A stretch of DNA of 64,000 bases from Dermatophilus congolensis (GTDB lineage Bacteria > Actinomycetota > Actinomycetes > Actinomycetales > Dermatophilaceae): NCBI RefSeq assembly GCF_900447215.1, contig NZ_UFYA01000001.1, forward strand, positions 496,001-560,000. Reading direction: 5' to 3'. Shown here in pieces: positions 18,261-28,977 of the stretch. How positions within the stretch are numbered: position 1 is the first letter of the stretch; each line of letters starts with the position of its first letter. The notes under the pieces are model-generated. The model saw nothing but the letters and a program-made list of their open reading frames with translations, did no database searches and had not been told where the DNA came from. A program made the position numbers and the translations under genes.

Positions 18261-19130
18261 GTGACAGATCGACTTATCGCAGCCGCTGACGGTTCTGCGC
18301 TTGGAAACCCAGGCCCAGCAGGTTGGGGCTGGTACATCGATGACAATCGGTGGGCTGCGGGTGGATGGCCGCATGGTACGAACAACATGGGTGAGCTCAT
18401 GGCTGTTCTCGATTTGTTGCGTGCGACGCGTGAAGCGGGGCCGTTGACGATTTACTGCGATTCGCGGTACGTCATCAACTCGATCACGAAATGGATGCCG
18501 GGATGGAAGCGCAAAGGATGGAAGAAAGGCAACGGCCAACCAGTTCTCAACCTTGATTTGATGCAGGGGATTGACGCTGAGCTCAACGGCGGTATCCAGC
18601 GGGATGTCGAGTTTAAATGGGTGAAAGGTCATGCCGGGCATGAGTTGAACGAGGCTGCGGACCGCTTGGCCAATGGCGCTGCAGTTGCTTATTCGAAGGG
18701 CACTGAGCCGGATCCTGGACCCGGTTTGGATGGGCCCTCAATGGGTGTCGAGCCTGCTTTCGCTGCTTCTGGTCAAGGAACGCTATTTGGTGATGTAGAG
18801 CAGGACGAAATTGATGTGGTGGTCGATCTAGAACGGGCGCTCTTGGAAGATGACGTGCGGGCTAGTAGCCGCATGCTGGAGCGTTTGTTACATCCACAGT
18901 GGGTGAGGGTGGAGTCTTCGGGGGCTGTGCTTACCAGAGCTGAAGCTGTGCCTGGGTTGGCTCCTGCAGGGACTGATCTGGAGCTGTTGGCGGCTGAGCG
19001 TGTGTCTTTGGATGTTGTTCTGTTGCGGTGGCGGGGGTGCACCGATGGTGGTACTTCGCTGCATTCTTCATTGTGGCAACGGGTGGAGGGTCGGTGGCGG
19101 CAACGTTTTTCTCAAAGCACCTGGGAGTAG
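18261..19130 (+). CDS. Ribonuclease HI with C-terminal NTF2-like (DUF4440-type) domain
   Basis: 289-aa fusion. Residues 1–140 are RNase HI, which cuts RNA in RNA–DNA hybrids; the acidic residues are present in AADGSALGNPG, NNMGELMAVL, YCDSRYVIN and NEAADRLAN, with the basic handle WKRKGWKKGNGQP. A linker of about 40 residues (GTEPDPGPGL…) leads to a C-terminal domain (VDLERALLEDDVRASSRMLE…) resembling DUF4440/SnoaL-like folds. GTG 18261 has AAGGA about eight bases upstream. The role of the second domain is unknown. Confidence 0.85.
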   Translation: MTDRLIAAADGSALGNPGPAGWGWYIDDNRWAAGGWPHGTNNMGELMAVLDLLRATREAGPLTIYCDSRYVINSITKWMPGWKRKGWKKGNGQPVLNLDLMQGIDAELNGGIQRDVEFKWVKGHAGHELNEAADRLANGAAVAYSKGTEPDPGPGLDGPSMGVEPAFAASGQGTLFGDVEQDEIDVVVDLERALLEDDVRASSRMLERLLHPQWVRVESSGAVLTRAEAVPGLAPAGTDLELLAAERVSLDVVLLRWRGCTDGGTSLHSSLWQRVEGRWRQRFSQSTWE

Positions 19131-19163
19131 TGAGCTACCTGGTGGGTGAGTCACTACTCCCAG
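19121..19163 (+). terminator. Intrinsic terminator overlapping the RNase H stop
   Basis: 13-bp perfect stem (CTGGGAGTAGTGA and complement) with a 17-nt loop, followed by TTTTAT. The left arm contains the stop codon. It lies between convergent genes. Confidence 0.7.
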
Positions 19164-19210
19164 TTTTATAGCTGTGTGCTGTTCAGAATGAGCATTCTGT
19201 ATGTGGATGT

Positions 19211-20056
19211 TTAATTTTTGGGCGGGACAGAGCAGATCTGGAAAGCGGCCCCTTGAGGGTCGGTGACTGTGGCTACGCGCCCGAAGGGTGAGTTGATGGG
19301 GCCATCGAGTAGGGTGCCGCCTTGTTCGGTGATAGCTGTGATGGTTGCGTCGGTGTCGGTGACGCCGACGTACATGCGCCAGTAGGAAGACATGGGGGTG
19401 GTGAGCCATGGGGCTTCGCACATGCCTGCGCTGGGGCCTGCTGGGGTGTGGTTAATTACGTAGCGTATGGAGGTTTTTTTGGGGGGAGTGGGAGTGTATG
19501 TGGGCATGTTGTTGTTGCCTGTAGCGCTTGTCATCCAGTGTGGGGTCCAGCCCAGGGCGGTTGAGTAAAAGTTCAGGGCTGTGTCGAATTCGTTGGTGAC
19601 GAGTTCGAACCAGACAGGCACATTGGGTGCCGCGGTTGCTTCGATTCCATTGAAGTTACCTGGTTCCCATAGTCCGATGGTGGCCCCTGTTGGGTCGTTG
19701 ATGAGCCCCATGGAGCCGAGTTCGCCTACTGGCATGGCGGGGAAGACGATGGTGGCGCCTGCCTGTTCTGCACGGCTAAGGGTGGCTTCGATGTCGGTGG
19801 TGGCGAGGTAGATACCCCATGCGGTGGGGGAGTGAGGTTCGGTCAGGGGGCCTTCTGGACCGATAAGAGTGGACATGGCTCCGCCGATAGCTGCGTTGTT
19901 GGAGCGGATCATGCGGTATTGACCAAAGTCGTCACCGGTGTTGCTGAATTTCCATCCAAAGATGGCGTGGTAGAAGGCAGTGGCTGCGTCGATGTCGTGG
20001 GTTCCTAGGTCCATCCAGATGGGGCTGCCGTCGGTGTGTGCGATGGGCGCGCTCAT
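19211..20056 (-). CDS. VOC-family protein with two glyoxalase-like domains
   Basis: 281-aa protein built of two halves of the glyoxalase/bleomycin-resistance fold: SPIWMDLGTHDIDAATAFYH begins the first and PVWFELVTNEFDTALNFYS the second. This arrangement matches the CFP30B/CFP32 type of actinobacteria, whose function is not firmly known. AAGGGA lies eight bases before the ATG. It converges with the RNase H gene, with a terminator between. Confidence 0.85.
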   Translation of the reverse strand: MSAPIAHTDGSPIWMDLGTHDIDAATAFYHAIFGWKFSNTGDDFGQYRMIRSNNAAIGGAMSTLIGPEGPLTEPHSPTAWGIYLATTDIEATLSRAEQAGATIVFPAMPVGELGSMGLINDPTGATIGLWEPGNFNGIEATAAPNVPVWFELVTNEFDTALNFYSTALGWTPHWMTSATGNNNMPTYTPTPPKKTSIRYVINHTPAGPSAGMCEAPWLTTPMSSYWRMYVGVTDTDATITAITEQGGTLLDGPINSPFGRVATVTDPQGAAFQICSVPPKN

Positions 20057-20187
20057 TTCAGATTCCCTTCGTTGTGCCTTGCTCGCGGAGTGTGATGGGT
20101 ATTTGTTTCTTCCACGGTGGCAGTTGAGGGTGTGGTTGCGGTGGAGGAGCGAGGTTGGGCGTGGTGTGTTTCGCCTAGGGTGTCGTC

Positions 20188-20786
20188 ATGTTTTTACGTG
20201 TTCGTGTGTTGTTCGGCCGGGCGATTCTTGCGGTGGCGAGGGTTCGCTTGGTTGATGAGGATCCGGGGAAGCATCGTCCGTTTGTGATTGTGGCTCCGCA
20301 CACCAGCTATATGGATCCGGTTTTGCTGTTGGGGTTTACCTGGGCGACGGGATATAACGTTCGGGCGATTGTGGAGAAAAAGTTTTTTGTGGGGCCGTTT
20401 GATTGGTTGTTTCGCAAGTTGGGGGGATCCCGATCGACCGGAAACGGCCTATCGGGGTAGTCGAGGAGATCACGGCGATGTTGGCTGACCCGAACGTGTG
20501 CGTGGTGATTGCTCCGGAAGGAACGCGCTCTGCGACGGAGTTTTGGAAGAGTGGGTTTTACCGGATTGCGCGTTCTGCTGGTGTTCCGGTGACGTGTGGT
20601 TTTGTGGATATGCGGCGTCGAGTAGGTGGTTTGGGCCCAACGTTTGAACTGACGGGGGATGTGGCTGCGGATATGGATCGGATTCGTAGTTTTTATGAGG
20701 AGATGACGGGGTGGAGGGCAGGTAAGGAGTCGCGGGTGAAGTTGCGTAATGAGGTCGAGGGCGATTTGCGGTTATGTGAGGGGTGA
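20188..20786 (+). pseudogene. 1-acyl-sn-glycerol-3-phosphate acyltransferase (PlsC-like), frameshifted
   Basis: The first reading frame (20188–20460) starts like a lysophosphatidate acyltransferase, with the catalytic HX4D box in APHTSYMDPV. It leaves frame at a run of six G at 20421–20426. The continuation (IPIDRKRPIGVVEEI…VVIAPEGTRSATEFWKSGFY) is in another frame up to 20786. A seventh G would join both parts as KLGGIPIDR. The protein would then be about 200 aa, normal for the family. Either a real one-base deletion, a slippage-prone (phase-variable) tract or a sequencing error. Confidence 0.75.
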
Positions 20787-20791
20787 AGGGT

Positions 20792-21331
20792 TTAGTGGTT
20801 TATGCGTCCGTTGTTGGGAGCTTCGGCGGATGAAAGGTGAACGAATTGGTGTGCGATGCGGGCGGCTGATTCTTCGTCGATGGCGGGGATGAGGATGGTG
20901 TCGTCTCCGGCGACTGTGCCTAGGACGCCTGGGAGCATTGCGTCGTCGATGGCTGAGGCGAGTAGTTGTGCGGCGCCGGGTGGTGTTTGCAGGACGACGT
21001 CGGTGTGGGCGTAGGCGATGGAGACAACGAGGTCTGCTGTGAGTTTGCAGAGTCGTTGGGTGAATCGTGAGGTGAGGCCACTTCCGTCTTCGAGTCGCAT
21101 TTGTCCGGGTGCGCCTGCTTCGGGGATGACGTAGACCTGGGCTCCTCCGGCGGCGCGCATTTTGGTGGCGCGCATTTCTTTGAGGTCGCGCGAGAGGGTG
21201 GCTTGGGTGACGATGACGCCGTGGGCTTCGAGGGATTTGCTGAGTTCTCGTTGTGAGTGGATATGGGTGGCGCTGATGATGCGGGCGATGAGTCGGTGGC
21301 GTGCCGCTTTGGTTCGGGCGGCCATGTCCAT
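20792..21331 (-). CDS. argR: Arginine repressor ArgR
   Basis: 179-aa full-length ArgR. The N-terminal winged helix (RELSKSLEAHGVIVTQATLSRDLKEM) binds DNA; the C-terminal domain (TPPGAAQLLASAIDDAMLPGVLGTVAGDDTILI) binds arginine and forms hexamers. The ATG at 21331 has AAAGG nine bases upstream; the frame is open 25 codons further. It follows arcC with an 85-bp gap holding a hairpin. Inference: it controls the arc cluster, activating or repressing with arginine. Confidence 0.93.
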   Translation of the reverse strand: MDMAARTKAARHRLIARIISATHIHSQRELSKSLEAHGVIVTQATLSRDLKEMRATKMRAAGGAQVYVIPEAGAPGQMRLEDGSGLTSRFTQRLCKLTADLVVSIAYAHTDVVLQTPPGAAQLLASAIDDAMLPGVLGTVAGDDTILIPAIDEESAARIAHQFVHLSSAEAPNNGRINH

Positions 21332-21366
21332 CTGGTAGCGCCTTTCTTTGGAGGTGTGTAGGGGGT

Positions 21367-21407
21367 GGTGGGGCAGGTCATGTGTGGTGTGCGTGACCTG
21401 CCCCACC
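21367..21407. terminator. Hairpin between arcC and argR
   Basis: 14-bp perfect inverted repeat (GGTGGGGCAGGTCA and complement) with a 13-nt loop. It begins ten bases after the arcC stop on the minus strand and may separate the arc operon from argR or lower read-through. No U-tract. Confidence 0.55.
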
Positions 21408-21416
21408 TTTGGTTGT

Positions 21417-22343
21417 TTAGTTGTTGGGGTATTCGCCGGTGGGGGTGATGATGGTTCCGGCGGTGCCGGCCATGATCGCTACGGCGTCTTCGAGGCGTCC
21501 GATGGCGGCCATTTTTCCGGTGTTTTCGACGAACGTGGTGACTGCGTCGACTTTGGGTCCCATGGAGCCGGCAGGCATGTTGAGGCTGCGTAGGTCTTGG
21601 GGAGTGCAGCGGTGGATTTCTTTTTGGTGTGGGGTGTTGAAGTCGGTCATGACGGCGGGGACGTCAGTGAGGACGAGGAATGCGTCGGCGTTGACATGTT
21701 CGGCGAGCATGCGTCCGGTGGCGTCTTTATCGATGACTGCTTCGATTCCGGTGAGTTTGCTGTTCTCGTCACGGATGACGGGGATGCCGCCTCCACCTGC
21801 GCATACCACGGTGGTTCCGGCGTCGATAAGGGCGCGGATGGTGTCGATTTCGATGCACCGGGTGGGCTGGGGGGAGGGGACGACGCGGCGGTAGCCGTTG
21901 CCGTCGGGTTTGACGGTCCACCCATAGGTGGTGGCGAGTTTTTCGGCTTCTTCTTGGGTGTACATTTCGCCGACGAATTTGGTTGGGTTGTTGAAGGCAG
22001 GGTCGTTGGCGCAGACTTCGGTCTGGGTGATGAGTGCGGAGATTTTGTGGTTTGGTAGTTCGTTTTGGAGTGCTTGGAGGATCCAGTACCCGATCATTCC
22101 TTGGGTTTCGGCGCCGAGGGTGTCGAAGGGGTAGGGGTCGTTGAGGCGCTCGTCGTGGATGGATTCGAGGGCGAGGACACCGATTTGGGGGCCGTTGCCG
22201 TGGGTGAGGACCAGTTCGTGTTCAGCTGCGAGGGTGGCTAGTACGGCTGCGGCGTGTTTGACGTTTTCGATTTGGGGTTTGGCGTCGGGGGATTGCCCTC
22301 GTCGCATGAGGGCGTTGCCTCCGAGGGCGGCGACGATGCGCAT
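21417..22343 (-). CDS. arcC: Carbamate kinase
   Basis: 308-aa enzyme, last step of the arginine deiminase pathway: carbamoyl phosphate plus ADP gives ATP, CO2 and ammonia. Family motifs are ALGGNALMRRGQ at the N-terminus, LTHGNGPQIG, VVCAGGGGIPV and VIDKDATGRMLAEHVNAD, with GSMGPKVDAV near the end. The start overlaps the arcB stop by one base (TAATG), so the two are translationally coupled. Confidence 0.95.
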   Translation of the reverse strand: MRIVAALGGNALMRRGQSPDAKPQIENVKHAAAVLATLAAEHELVLTHGNGPQIGVLALESIHDERLNDPYPFDTLGAETQGMIGYWILQALQNELPNHKISALITQTEVCANDPAFNNPTKFVGEMYTQEEAEKLATTYGWTVKPDGNGYRRVVPSPQPTRCIEIDTIRALIDAGTTVVCAGGGGIPVIRDENSKLTGIEAVIDKDATGRMLAEHVNADAFLVLTDVPAVMTDFNTPHQKEIHRCTPQDLRSLNMPAGSMGPKVDAVTTFVENTGKMAAIGRLEDAVAIMAGTAGTIITPTGEYPNN

Positions 22344-23359
22344 TAGAGTCCCTCTCCTTCTCCGAGTGTGGCAACCATGACTGCCTTGATGGTGTGCATG
22401 CGGTTTTCTGCTTGGTCGAAGACGACGGAGGCGTCTGATTCGAAGACGTCGTGGGTGACTTCGAGGGACTCTATGCCGGTCTTTTGGTAGATGTCTTCGC
22501 CGACGGTGGTGTTGCGGTCGTGGAAGGCGGGGAGGCAGTGGAGGAATTTGACGTTGGGGTTACCGGTGGCGGCCATGAGTTCTTTGTTGACTTGGTAGGG
22601 CTTGAGTTGGGCGATGCGTGAGTCCCAAACCTCTTTGGGTTCACCCATGGAGACCCATACGTCGGTGTAGATGAAGTCGCATCCTTCGACGCCCTTGGTG
22701 GGGTTGTCGGTGATGGTGACGGTGGCTCCGGTTTCTTTGGCGAGGCGTTCTGCTTCTTCGCGGACGGAGTCTTCGGTGGCGAGTTCTTTGGGGCCAACCA
22801 TGCGGACGTCCATGCCCATGAGGGCACCGGCGATGAGGAGGGAGTTGGCGACGTTGTTGCGGGTGTCACCGACGTAGGCGAAGGTGATGTCTTTGTAGTC
22901 TTTGCCACAGTGTTCGTGCATGGTGAGTTGGTCGGCGAGCATCTGGGTGGGATGCCATTCGTCGGTGAGGCCGTTCCAGACGGGGACTCCAGAGAGTTCT
23001 GCGAGTTGTTCGACGTGTTCTTGTTTCTTGCCGCGGAATTCGATGCCGTCGTAGTAGCGGCCAAGAACGCGTGCGGTGTCGGCGACGGATTCTTTGTGGC
23101 CCATTTGGGACCCGCTGGGGTCGAGGTAGGTGACGTTTGCGCCTTGGTCGTGGGCGGCTACTTCGAAGGAGCAACGGGTGCGGGTGGAGGTTTTTTCGAA
23201 GATGAGGGCGATGTTTTTGTTGGCGAGGTAGTGCTGTTCGCGGTTTTCTTTTTTGGCTGCTTTGAGTTCGGCGGCGAGGGTGAGCAGGGAGAGCCATTCG
23301 TCGCGGCTGAAGTCGAGCTCTTTGAGGAAGTGGCGTCCGTGGAGGGCGTGCTTTGCCAT
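22343..23359 (-). CDS. arcB: Ornithine carbamoyltransferase, catabolic
   Basis: 338-aa enzyme converting citrulline and phosphate to ornithine and carbamoyl phosphate in the deiminase pathway. The carbamoyl phosphate loop STRTR is at residues 58–62; HPTQ, the ornithine-side DxxxSMG-type segment VWVSMGEP and HCLPAFHD are present. Length and context, rather than any single residue, favour the catabolic role. AAAGGA lies six bases before the ATG. Confidence 0.95.
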   Translation of the reverse strand: MAKHALHGRHFLKELDFSRDEWLSLLTLAAELKAAKKENREQHYLANKNIALIFEKTSTRTRCSFEVAAHDQGANVTYLDPSGSQMGHKESVADTARVLGRYYDGIEFRGKKQEHVEQLAELSGVPVWNGLTDEWHPTQMLADQLTMHEHCGKDYKDITFAYVGDTRNNVANSLLIAGALMGMDVRMVGPKELATEDSVREEAERLAKETGATVTITDNPTKGVEGCDFIYTDVWVSMGEPKEVWDSRIAQLKPYQVNKELMAATGNPNVKFLHCLPAFHDRNTTVGEDIYQKTGIESLEVTHDVFESDASVVFDQAENRMHTIKAVMVATLGEGEGL

Positions 23360-23408
23360 GGGGGGTCCTTTCGGTGGTTTTGGGGGTGTGTGTAGTGGTG
23401 AGTTGTGG

Positions 23409-24653
23409 TTAGTAGTTGATGGGGTCGCGGTCGATGGGGCAGGTCATGCAGTGGCCGCCGCCGCGTCCGCGTCCGAGTTCGTAGCCGGGGATTTCAAGGA
23501 CTTCGATGCCGGCTTTGCGGAGGTTGTCGTTGATGGAGTGGTTGCGGTCGTAGGCCACGACGACGCCGTCGTCGAGGGCGACGACGTTATTTCCGTCGTC
23601 CCACTGTTCGCGTTCGGAGCCGAGGCGGCCTGCGGAGGAGGAGACGGGGTGGAGCTTTGTGCCGAGGGCGTCGCTGACGACGTCGATCCAGTTGCCTTCG
23701 TCGTGGGTGACTTCGATGCCTCCTCGTGCTGTGTCACTGGGGCGCAGGGAGAAGGCGGTGAGTTGTTCGACGACGGGTTCGTAGACGTTGACGACTTCGC
23801 GGGAGCAGAAGGTGAAGATGGTGTCTAGATGCATGGTGGCGCGGTCGCGGGGCATGCGTGCTGCGATGACGCGTTCGGCGCCGCCGCCCTCGAAGAGACC
23901 TTTCGCCAGGCGGGAGACTGCTTGATAGGTGGAGCGTTCGCCCATGCCTACTAGGACGATGCCGTTTCCGATGGGCATGATGTCTCCTCCTTCGATGAAG
24001 GAGTGTCCTTGGTTGCCTTCGGATGCGTCGAACCAGATGGGGAAGTCGTAATTGAATTCGGGGTGGAATTGGTAGATGGCTTTGACGAGGGTGCTTTCCC
24101 AACTGCGGGCGCCCCAGAACATGGAGTTGATGGAGACGCCTTGGTAGATCCAGGCGGAGTTGTCGCGGGTGAAGATTGAGTTGGGTAGGGGAGCGATGAG
24201 TAGTTCGGGCTCGTTGGTGTTGACGTGGTATGGCTTGATGCCGCTGCCGAAGAGGTCTTGGGGGACTTCATCGGAGACCAGGCCGCCGACGAGGTAGTCG
24301 GCGAGTTCGCTGGCAGGTAGTTCGTCCATCCAGGCTCGCAGGTCTTCGGAGACTCCGTAGCCCATGGTGCGGTGGGTGACGCGTCGGTCGAGGATCCAAG
24401 CGCGGTGTTTGGGCGTGTTGAGAACGTCGGCGAGTAGTTCGGTGAAGTTCAGGACTTTGATGTCTCGTTCTTCCATGAGTGAGACGAATTGTGCGTGGTG
24501 TTTTTGTGCTTGGGAGACGTTGAGGACGTCGTCGAAGAGTAGGCCGTGACAGTTGGTGGGGGTGAGGTGTTCATGGGCGCGTCCGGGTGGGCAGACCATG
24601 ACTCTGCGCAGTTTTCCAGCTTCTGACCAGACGCCTTTGGTGGTTGCGGCCAT
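23409..24653 (-). CDS. arcA: Arginine deiminase
   Basis: 414-aa enzyme hydrolysing arginine to citrulline and ammonia. Active-site segments are [20 protein letters not shown], the His in HLDTIFTF and the nucleophile Cys402 in [10 protein letters not shown]. The ATG at 24653 has AAAGGA close upstream; the frame is open eight codons further. arcB follows after 49 bp. Together with ArcB, ArcC and ArcD it yields one ATP per arginine and ammonia that counters acid. Confidence 0.95.
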   Translation of the reverse strand: MAATTKGVWSEAGKLRRVMVCPPGRAHEHLTPTNCHGLLFDDVLNVSQAQKHHAQFVSLMEERDIKVLNFTELLADVLNTPKHRAWILDRRVTHRTMGYGVSEDLRAWMDELPASELADYLVGGLVSDEVPQDLFGSGIKPYHVNTNEPELLIAPLPNSIFTRDNSAWIYQGVSINSMFWGARSWESTLVKAIYQFHPEFNYDFPIWFDASEGNQGHSFIEGGDIMPIGNGIVLVGMGERSTYQAVSRLAKGLFEGGGAERVIAARMPRDRATMHLDTIFTFCSREVVNVYEPVVEQLTAFSLRPSDTARGGIEVTHDEGNWIDVVSDALGTKLHPVSSSAGRLGSEREQWDDGNNVVALDDGVVVAYDRNHSINDNLRKAGIEVLEIPGYELGRGRGGGHCMTCPIDRDPINY

Positions 24654-24702
24654 GACGTTTCCTTTCGTGCGTGTCACGGGTGTGGCTGGTGTGGGCGGGG
24701 TT

Positions 24703-26154
24703 TTAGAGCGATAGGTGGCCGGTGCTTAGGCCCCAGATCGCGTATATGGAGGTGAAGAGGAAGAAGAGGAAGACGATGGTGTCGATCTTGTCGAACACTT
24801 TGAGGCCGGATTTTTTACGTGCGACGACGTAGAACGGGGTGCCGATGAGGTAGAAGAGGCCTACATAGAGCAGGTAGGTCAGGCCGGCTGCGTAGAGGAG
24901 CCAGAAGGCGTAGATAGTTCCTAGGAAGCCGACCAGGATGGCTGCGGTGGAGCGGCTTTCTTTGGCGCGGAAAGCTTCGAGTAGTTGGAAGGCTGCGGAG
25001 AAGAGGTAGGGCAGGAGGATGAGTGCTGAGGCTAGGACAACCAGTTGGGTGTAGGTGGATGAGTTGAACAGGGTCCAGATGAGCATGAGCTGGACGCAGA
25101 TGCTGGTGAGCCACATGGCGCCGGCGGGGGTGCCGTTGTTGTTTGCTTTGCCGAACCAGGCGGGGAAGGTGTTGTCCAGGGCGGGGGCGCGGAGGATTTC
25201 GGCGCACATGAGGGACCAGGACAGGAGTGCACCGATGAGGGAAATAGCTAGTCCGAAGGCGATGATTTTGGCGCCCCAGGGGCCGACTGCTGCGGTGAGT
25301 ACTCCGCCCAGGGATGGGTTGGCGAGGTTGGCTAGTTCGGCGCGGGGGACGATGCCGTAGCTGAGGATGTTGACGAATAGCAGTAGTGCTAAGACGGAGA
25401 CGAAGCCGATGATGGTGGCTTTGCCGACGTCAGCGCGGGTGCGTGCGCGTTCGGAGAAGATTGATGCGCCTTCGACGCCGATGAAGACCCATACGGTGAC
25501 GAGCATCATGCTTTTGACCTGGTCGAGGGTGGAGCCGAGGTTGGTGTCGGCGGTTCCCCAGAAGTCTGCGGAGAAGATGCCTGCGTCGAATGAGATGACT
25601 GCGATGATGATGAAGACGAGCAGGGGCAGGATTTTCGCGATGGTTACGACGAGGTTGATGAAGGCCGCTTCGCGCATTCCTCGTAGGAGGAGGAAGTGGT
25701 AGACCCAGACGAGGATGGAGGCTACTGCGATGGCTTGGGGGGTGTTGCCGTCGCCGAATCCGGGGAAGAAGACACCCAGAGCTGACATGAGTAGGACCAT
25801 GTAGCCGACGTTGCCCATCCAGGCGGAGAGCCAGTATCCCCAGGCGGATGAGAAGCCGGTGTAGTTACCGAATCCGGCTTTTGCGTATCCGTAGACGCCT
25901 GCGTCGATCTCTGGGCGGGAGATGGCTAGGCGTTGGAAGACCATTGCGAGCATGAGCATGCCGAAGCCGGTGATGATCCAGCCGATGATGAGGGGGCCGG
26001 GGGCGGCGGCGCTGGCCATTTGGGAGGGGAGGGAGAAGATTCCGCCGCCGATCATCGAGCCGATGACGAGTGCAGTCAGGGCGGTTACGGAGATTGTGCC
26101 CGGTTTAATACTGGTGGGTTCTGTGTTGTTGGTGTCGTCTGTTTGTGTGGACAC
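24703..26154 (-). CDS. arcD: Arginine/ornithine antiporter, APC family
   Basis: 483-aa membrane protein with about 12–13 helices. The first helix shows the APC-family pattern [17 protein letters not shown]. It exchanges external arginine for ornithine made by the pathway. GTG 26154 has GGAG eight bases upstream and is preferred over an ATG 16 codons further. arcA follows after 49 bp in the same direction. Confidence 0.9.
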   Translation of the reverse strand: MSTQTDDTNNTEPTSIKPGTISVTALTALVIGSMIGGGIFSLPSQMASAAAPGPLIIGWIITGFGMLMLAMVFQRLAISRPEIDAGVYGYAKAGFGNYTGFSSAWGYWLSAWMGNVGYMVLLMSALGVFFPGFGDGNTPQAIAVASILVWVYHFLLLRGMREAAFINLVVTIAKILPLLVFIIIAVISFDAGIFSADFWGTADTNLGSTLDQVKSMMLVTVWVFIGVEGASIFSERARTRADVGKATIIGFVSVLALLLFVNILSYGIVPRAELANLANPSLGGVLTAAVGPWGAKIIAFGLAISLIGALLSWSLMCAEILRAPALDNTFPAWFGKANNNGTPAGAMWLTSICVQLMLIWTLFNSSTYTQLVVLASALILLPYLFSAAFQLLEAFRAKESRSTAAILVGFLGTIYAFWLLYAAGLTYLLYVGLFYLIGTPFYVVARKKSGLKVFDKIDTIVFLFFLFTSIYAIWGLSTGHLSL

Positions 26155-26227
26155 GGGGACCACTCCTTCGTGGGGTCCGAAGTGGGGTGACTTCGTAAAC
26201 ATAGTGGGTTTTTTGTGGATTTGAATA

Positions 26228-26293
26228 GGTAATTAGGGGGTAAATCTATTACCGATCCCCTGTATACATATGAAAATATACATGCGTATAGAT
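26228..26293 (-). promoter_or_regulatory. AT-rich arc promoter region with candidate ArgR sites
   Basis: The 194 bp upstream of arcD contain GGTAAT (26228) and ATTACC (26248) as an inverted repeat with 14-bp spacing. They also hold two TATACAT copies (from about 26262 and 26276) with imperfect dyad symmetry, in an AT-rich stretch unlike its surroundings. The size and AT content resemble ArgR boxes, but no copy matches a known consensus well. Assignment is inference. Confidence 0.4.
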
Positions 26294-26348
26294 GTGGTTT
26301 TCAGTTGTTTTGCGCCCTCCTGTGGGTCAGTGGATCACTGGCGGGTAT

Positions 26349-26684
26349 TTATATTCCTGTTGTTTCAGGAGTGTTCACACTGATTTTGGGGCCTAGTAGG
26401 TCGCTGAGTGGTTCGATGAGTTGTTGGGCTGTGGAGGGGTCGTTGCAGATGAGGAGGACGGAGTCGTTTCCGGCGATAGTGCCAAGAGTCCCAGGGAAGT
26501 TGGCGCGATCGACGGCGCGCGCTACGTAGCTAGCCCCTCCGGCAACGGTACGGATGAGGATGCGGTGGTTAATAACCTGGAACGAGGACCAGAGTCCTTG
26601 TTTCCGTAATGGTTCGGTGGGGTCAATGCCGTGGCGGGTCCAGCGTGTACCTGGGCTTGGGAGACTGGTCGTGTCATCGTCCAT
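26349..26684 (-). CDS. Stand-alone ArgR C-terminal (arginine-binding) domain protein
   Basis: 111-aa protein whose last ~75 residues match the ArgR oligomerisation/arginine-binding domain (TVAGGASYVARAVDRANFPGTLGTIAGNDSVLLI). The DNA-binding winged helix is missing: the first ~35 residues (TTSLPSPGTRWTRHGIDP…) do not resemble it, and no helix-turn-helix coding is seen upstream in any frame. A ribosome site (GGAG about 11 bases upstream) suggests it is translated. It precedes arcD by 194 bp in the same direction. Either a degenerate ArgR paralogue or a modulator that forms mixed hexamers with ArgR. Confidence 0.75.
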   Translation of the reverse strand: MDDDTTSLPSPGTRWTRHGIDPTEPLRKQGLWSSFQVINHRILIRTVAGGASYVARAVDRANFPGTLGTIAGNDSVLLICNDPSTAQQLIEPLSDLLGPKISVNTPETTGI

Positions 26685-27004
26685 GGTCTGAGTGCTCCGG
26701 TTGTGTTGCTTTATGGATGCGTGGAAAGCGTGGTCAGGCTAGTCCTCTTGACTGGGTATCTCTCGAGGTGGTGAAGGGGGGAGAGGGCAAAGAGCGGTGT
26801 AAATGTGATTTTCGACATTTTATTGTCAACAGTCTTGGTTTTCCCTCATTTAGGGGAGTATTTTGTTTATCTTACGGGGGGGGGGATTTAGCTGCGTTTT
26901 ATTCGGCTAATTCATCATATGGATGAATAGTTTTAAACTCTTCTCTGGTGTGGTGGGGGATGAGGGGTGTGCGGTTTAGATACACCAAGGTTTATTGGTA
27001 GTGA
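26685..27004. other. Upstream region of the arc cluster with G10 tract
   Basis: 320 bp without a credible gene, AT-rich in its middle. It holds a run of ten G at 26876–26885 and an inverted repeat ATTCATC/GATGAAT at 26910–26928 that resembles ArgR half-sites. The promoter of the ArgR C-domain gene should lie here; no single -35/-10 pair stands out. Confidence 0.5.
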
Positions 27005-27057
27005 AATGTGTGCGTGGCGGTAACCAATGCGTTGTTGGTTACCGCCACGCACACATT
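27005..27057. terminator. Terminator of the yyaL-like gene
   Basis: 23-bp perfect inverted repeat (arms 27005–27027 and 27035–27057) with a 7-nt loop, 17 bases after the yyaL-like stop on the minus strand. It is followed on that strand by TCACTACC, with no U-tract. Confidence 0.65.
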
Positions 27058-27073
27058 GTGTGAGGGGTGGTGA

Positions 27074-28855
<1,782 letters not shown>

Positions 28856-28916
28856 GCCTACACGGTAGGTGAGGTGGCGCGTCGGGCGCGATGCTGGGTC
28901 GGGTGGATGTGTCAGC

Positions 28917-28956
28917 GGGGGTGGGGGGTAAGCATGTGTGTGCTCCCCCCACCCCC
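28917..28956. terminator. GC-rich terminator hairpin after tpx
   Basis: 12-bp G/C stem (GGGGGTGGGGGG with CCCCCCACCCCC), extended by AGCA/TGCT with a two-base bulge, loop of six. It sits 21 bp beyond the tpx stop and before the yyaL-like gene. No U-tract. Confidence 0.55.
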
Positions 28957-28977
28957 ACTGGATGTTGGTGTTTTAGG

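Noticed and set aside
19470-19500. T7 and G6 runs inside the VOC gene as slippage sites
   Set aside because: The reading frame continues through them with normal family sequence on both sides.
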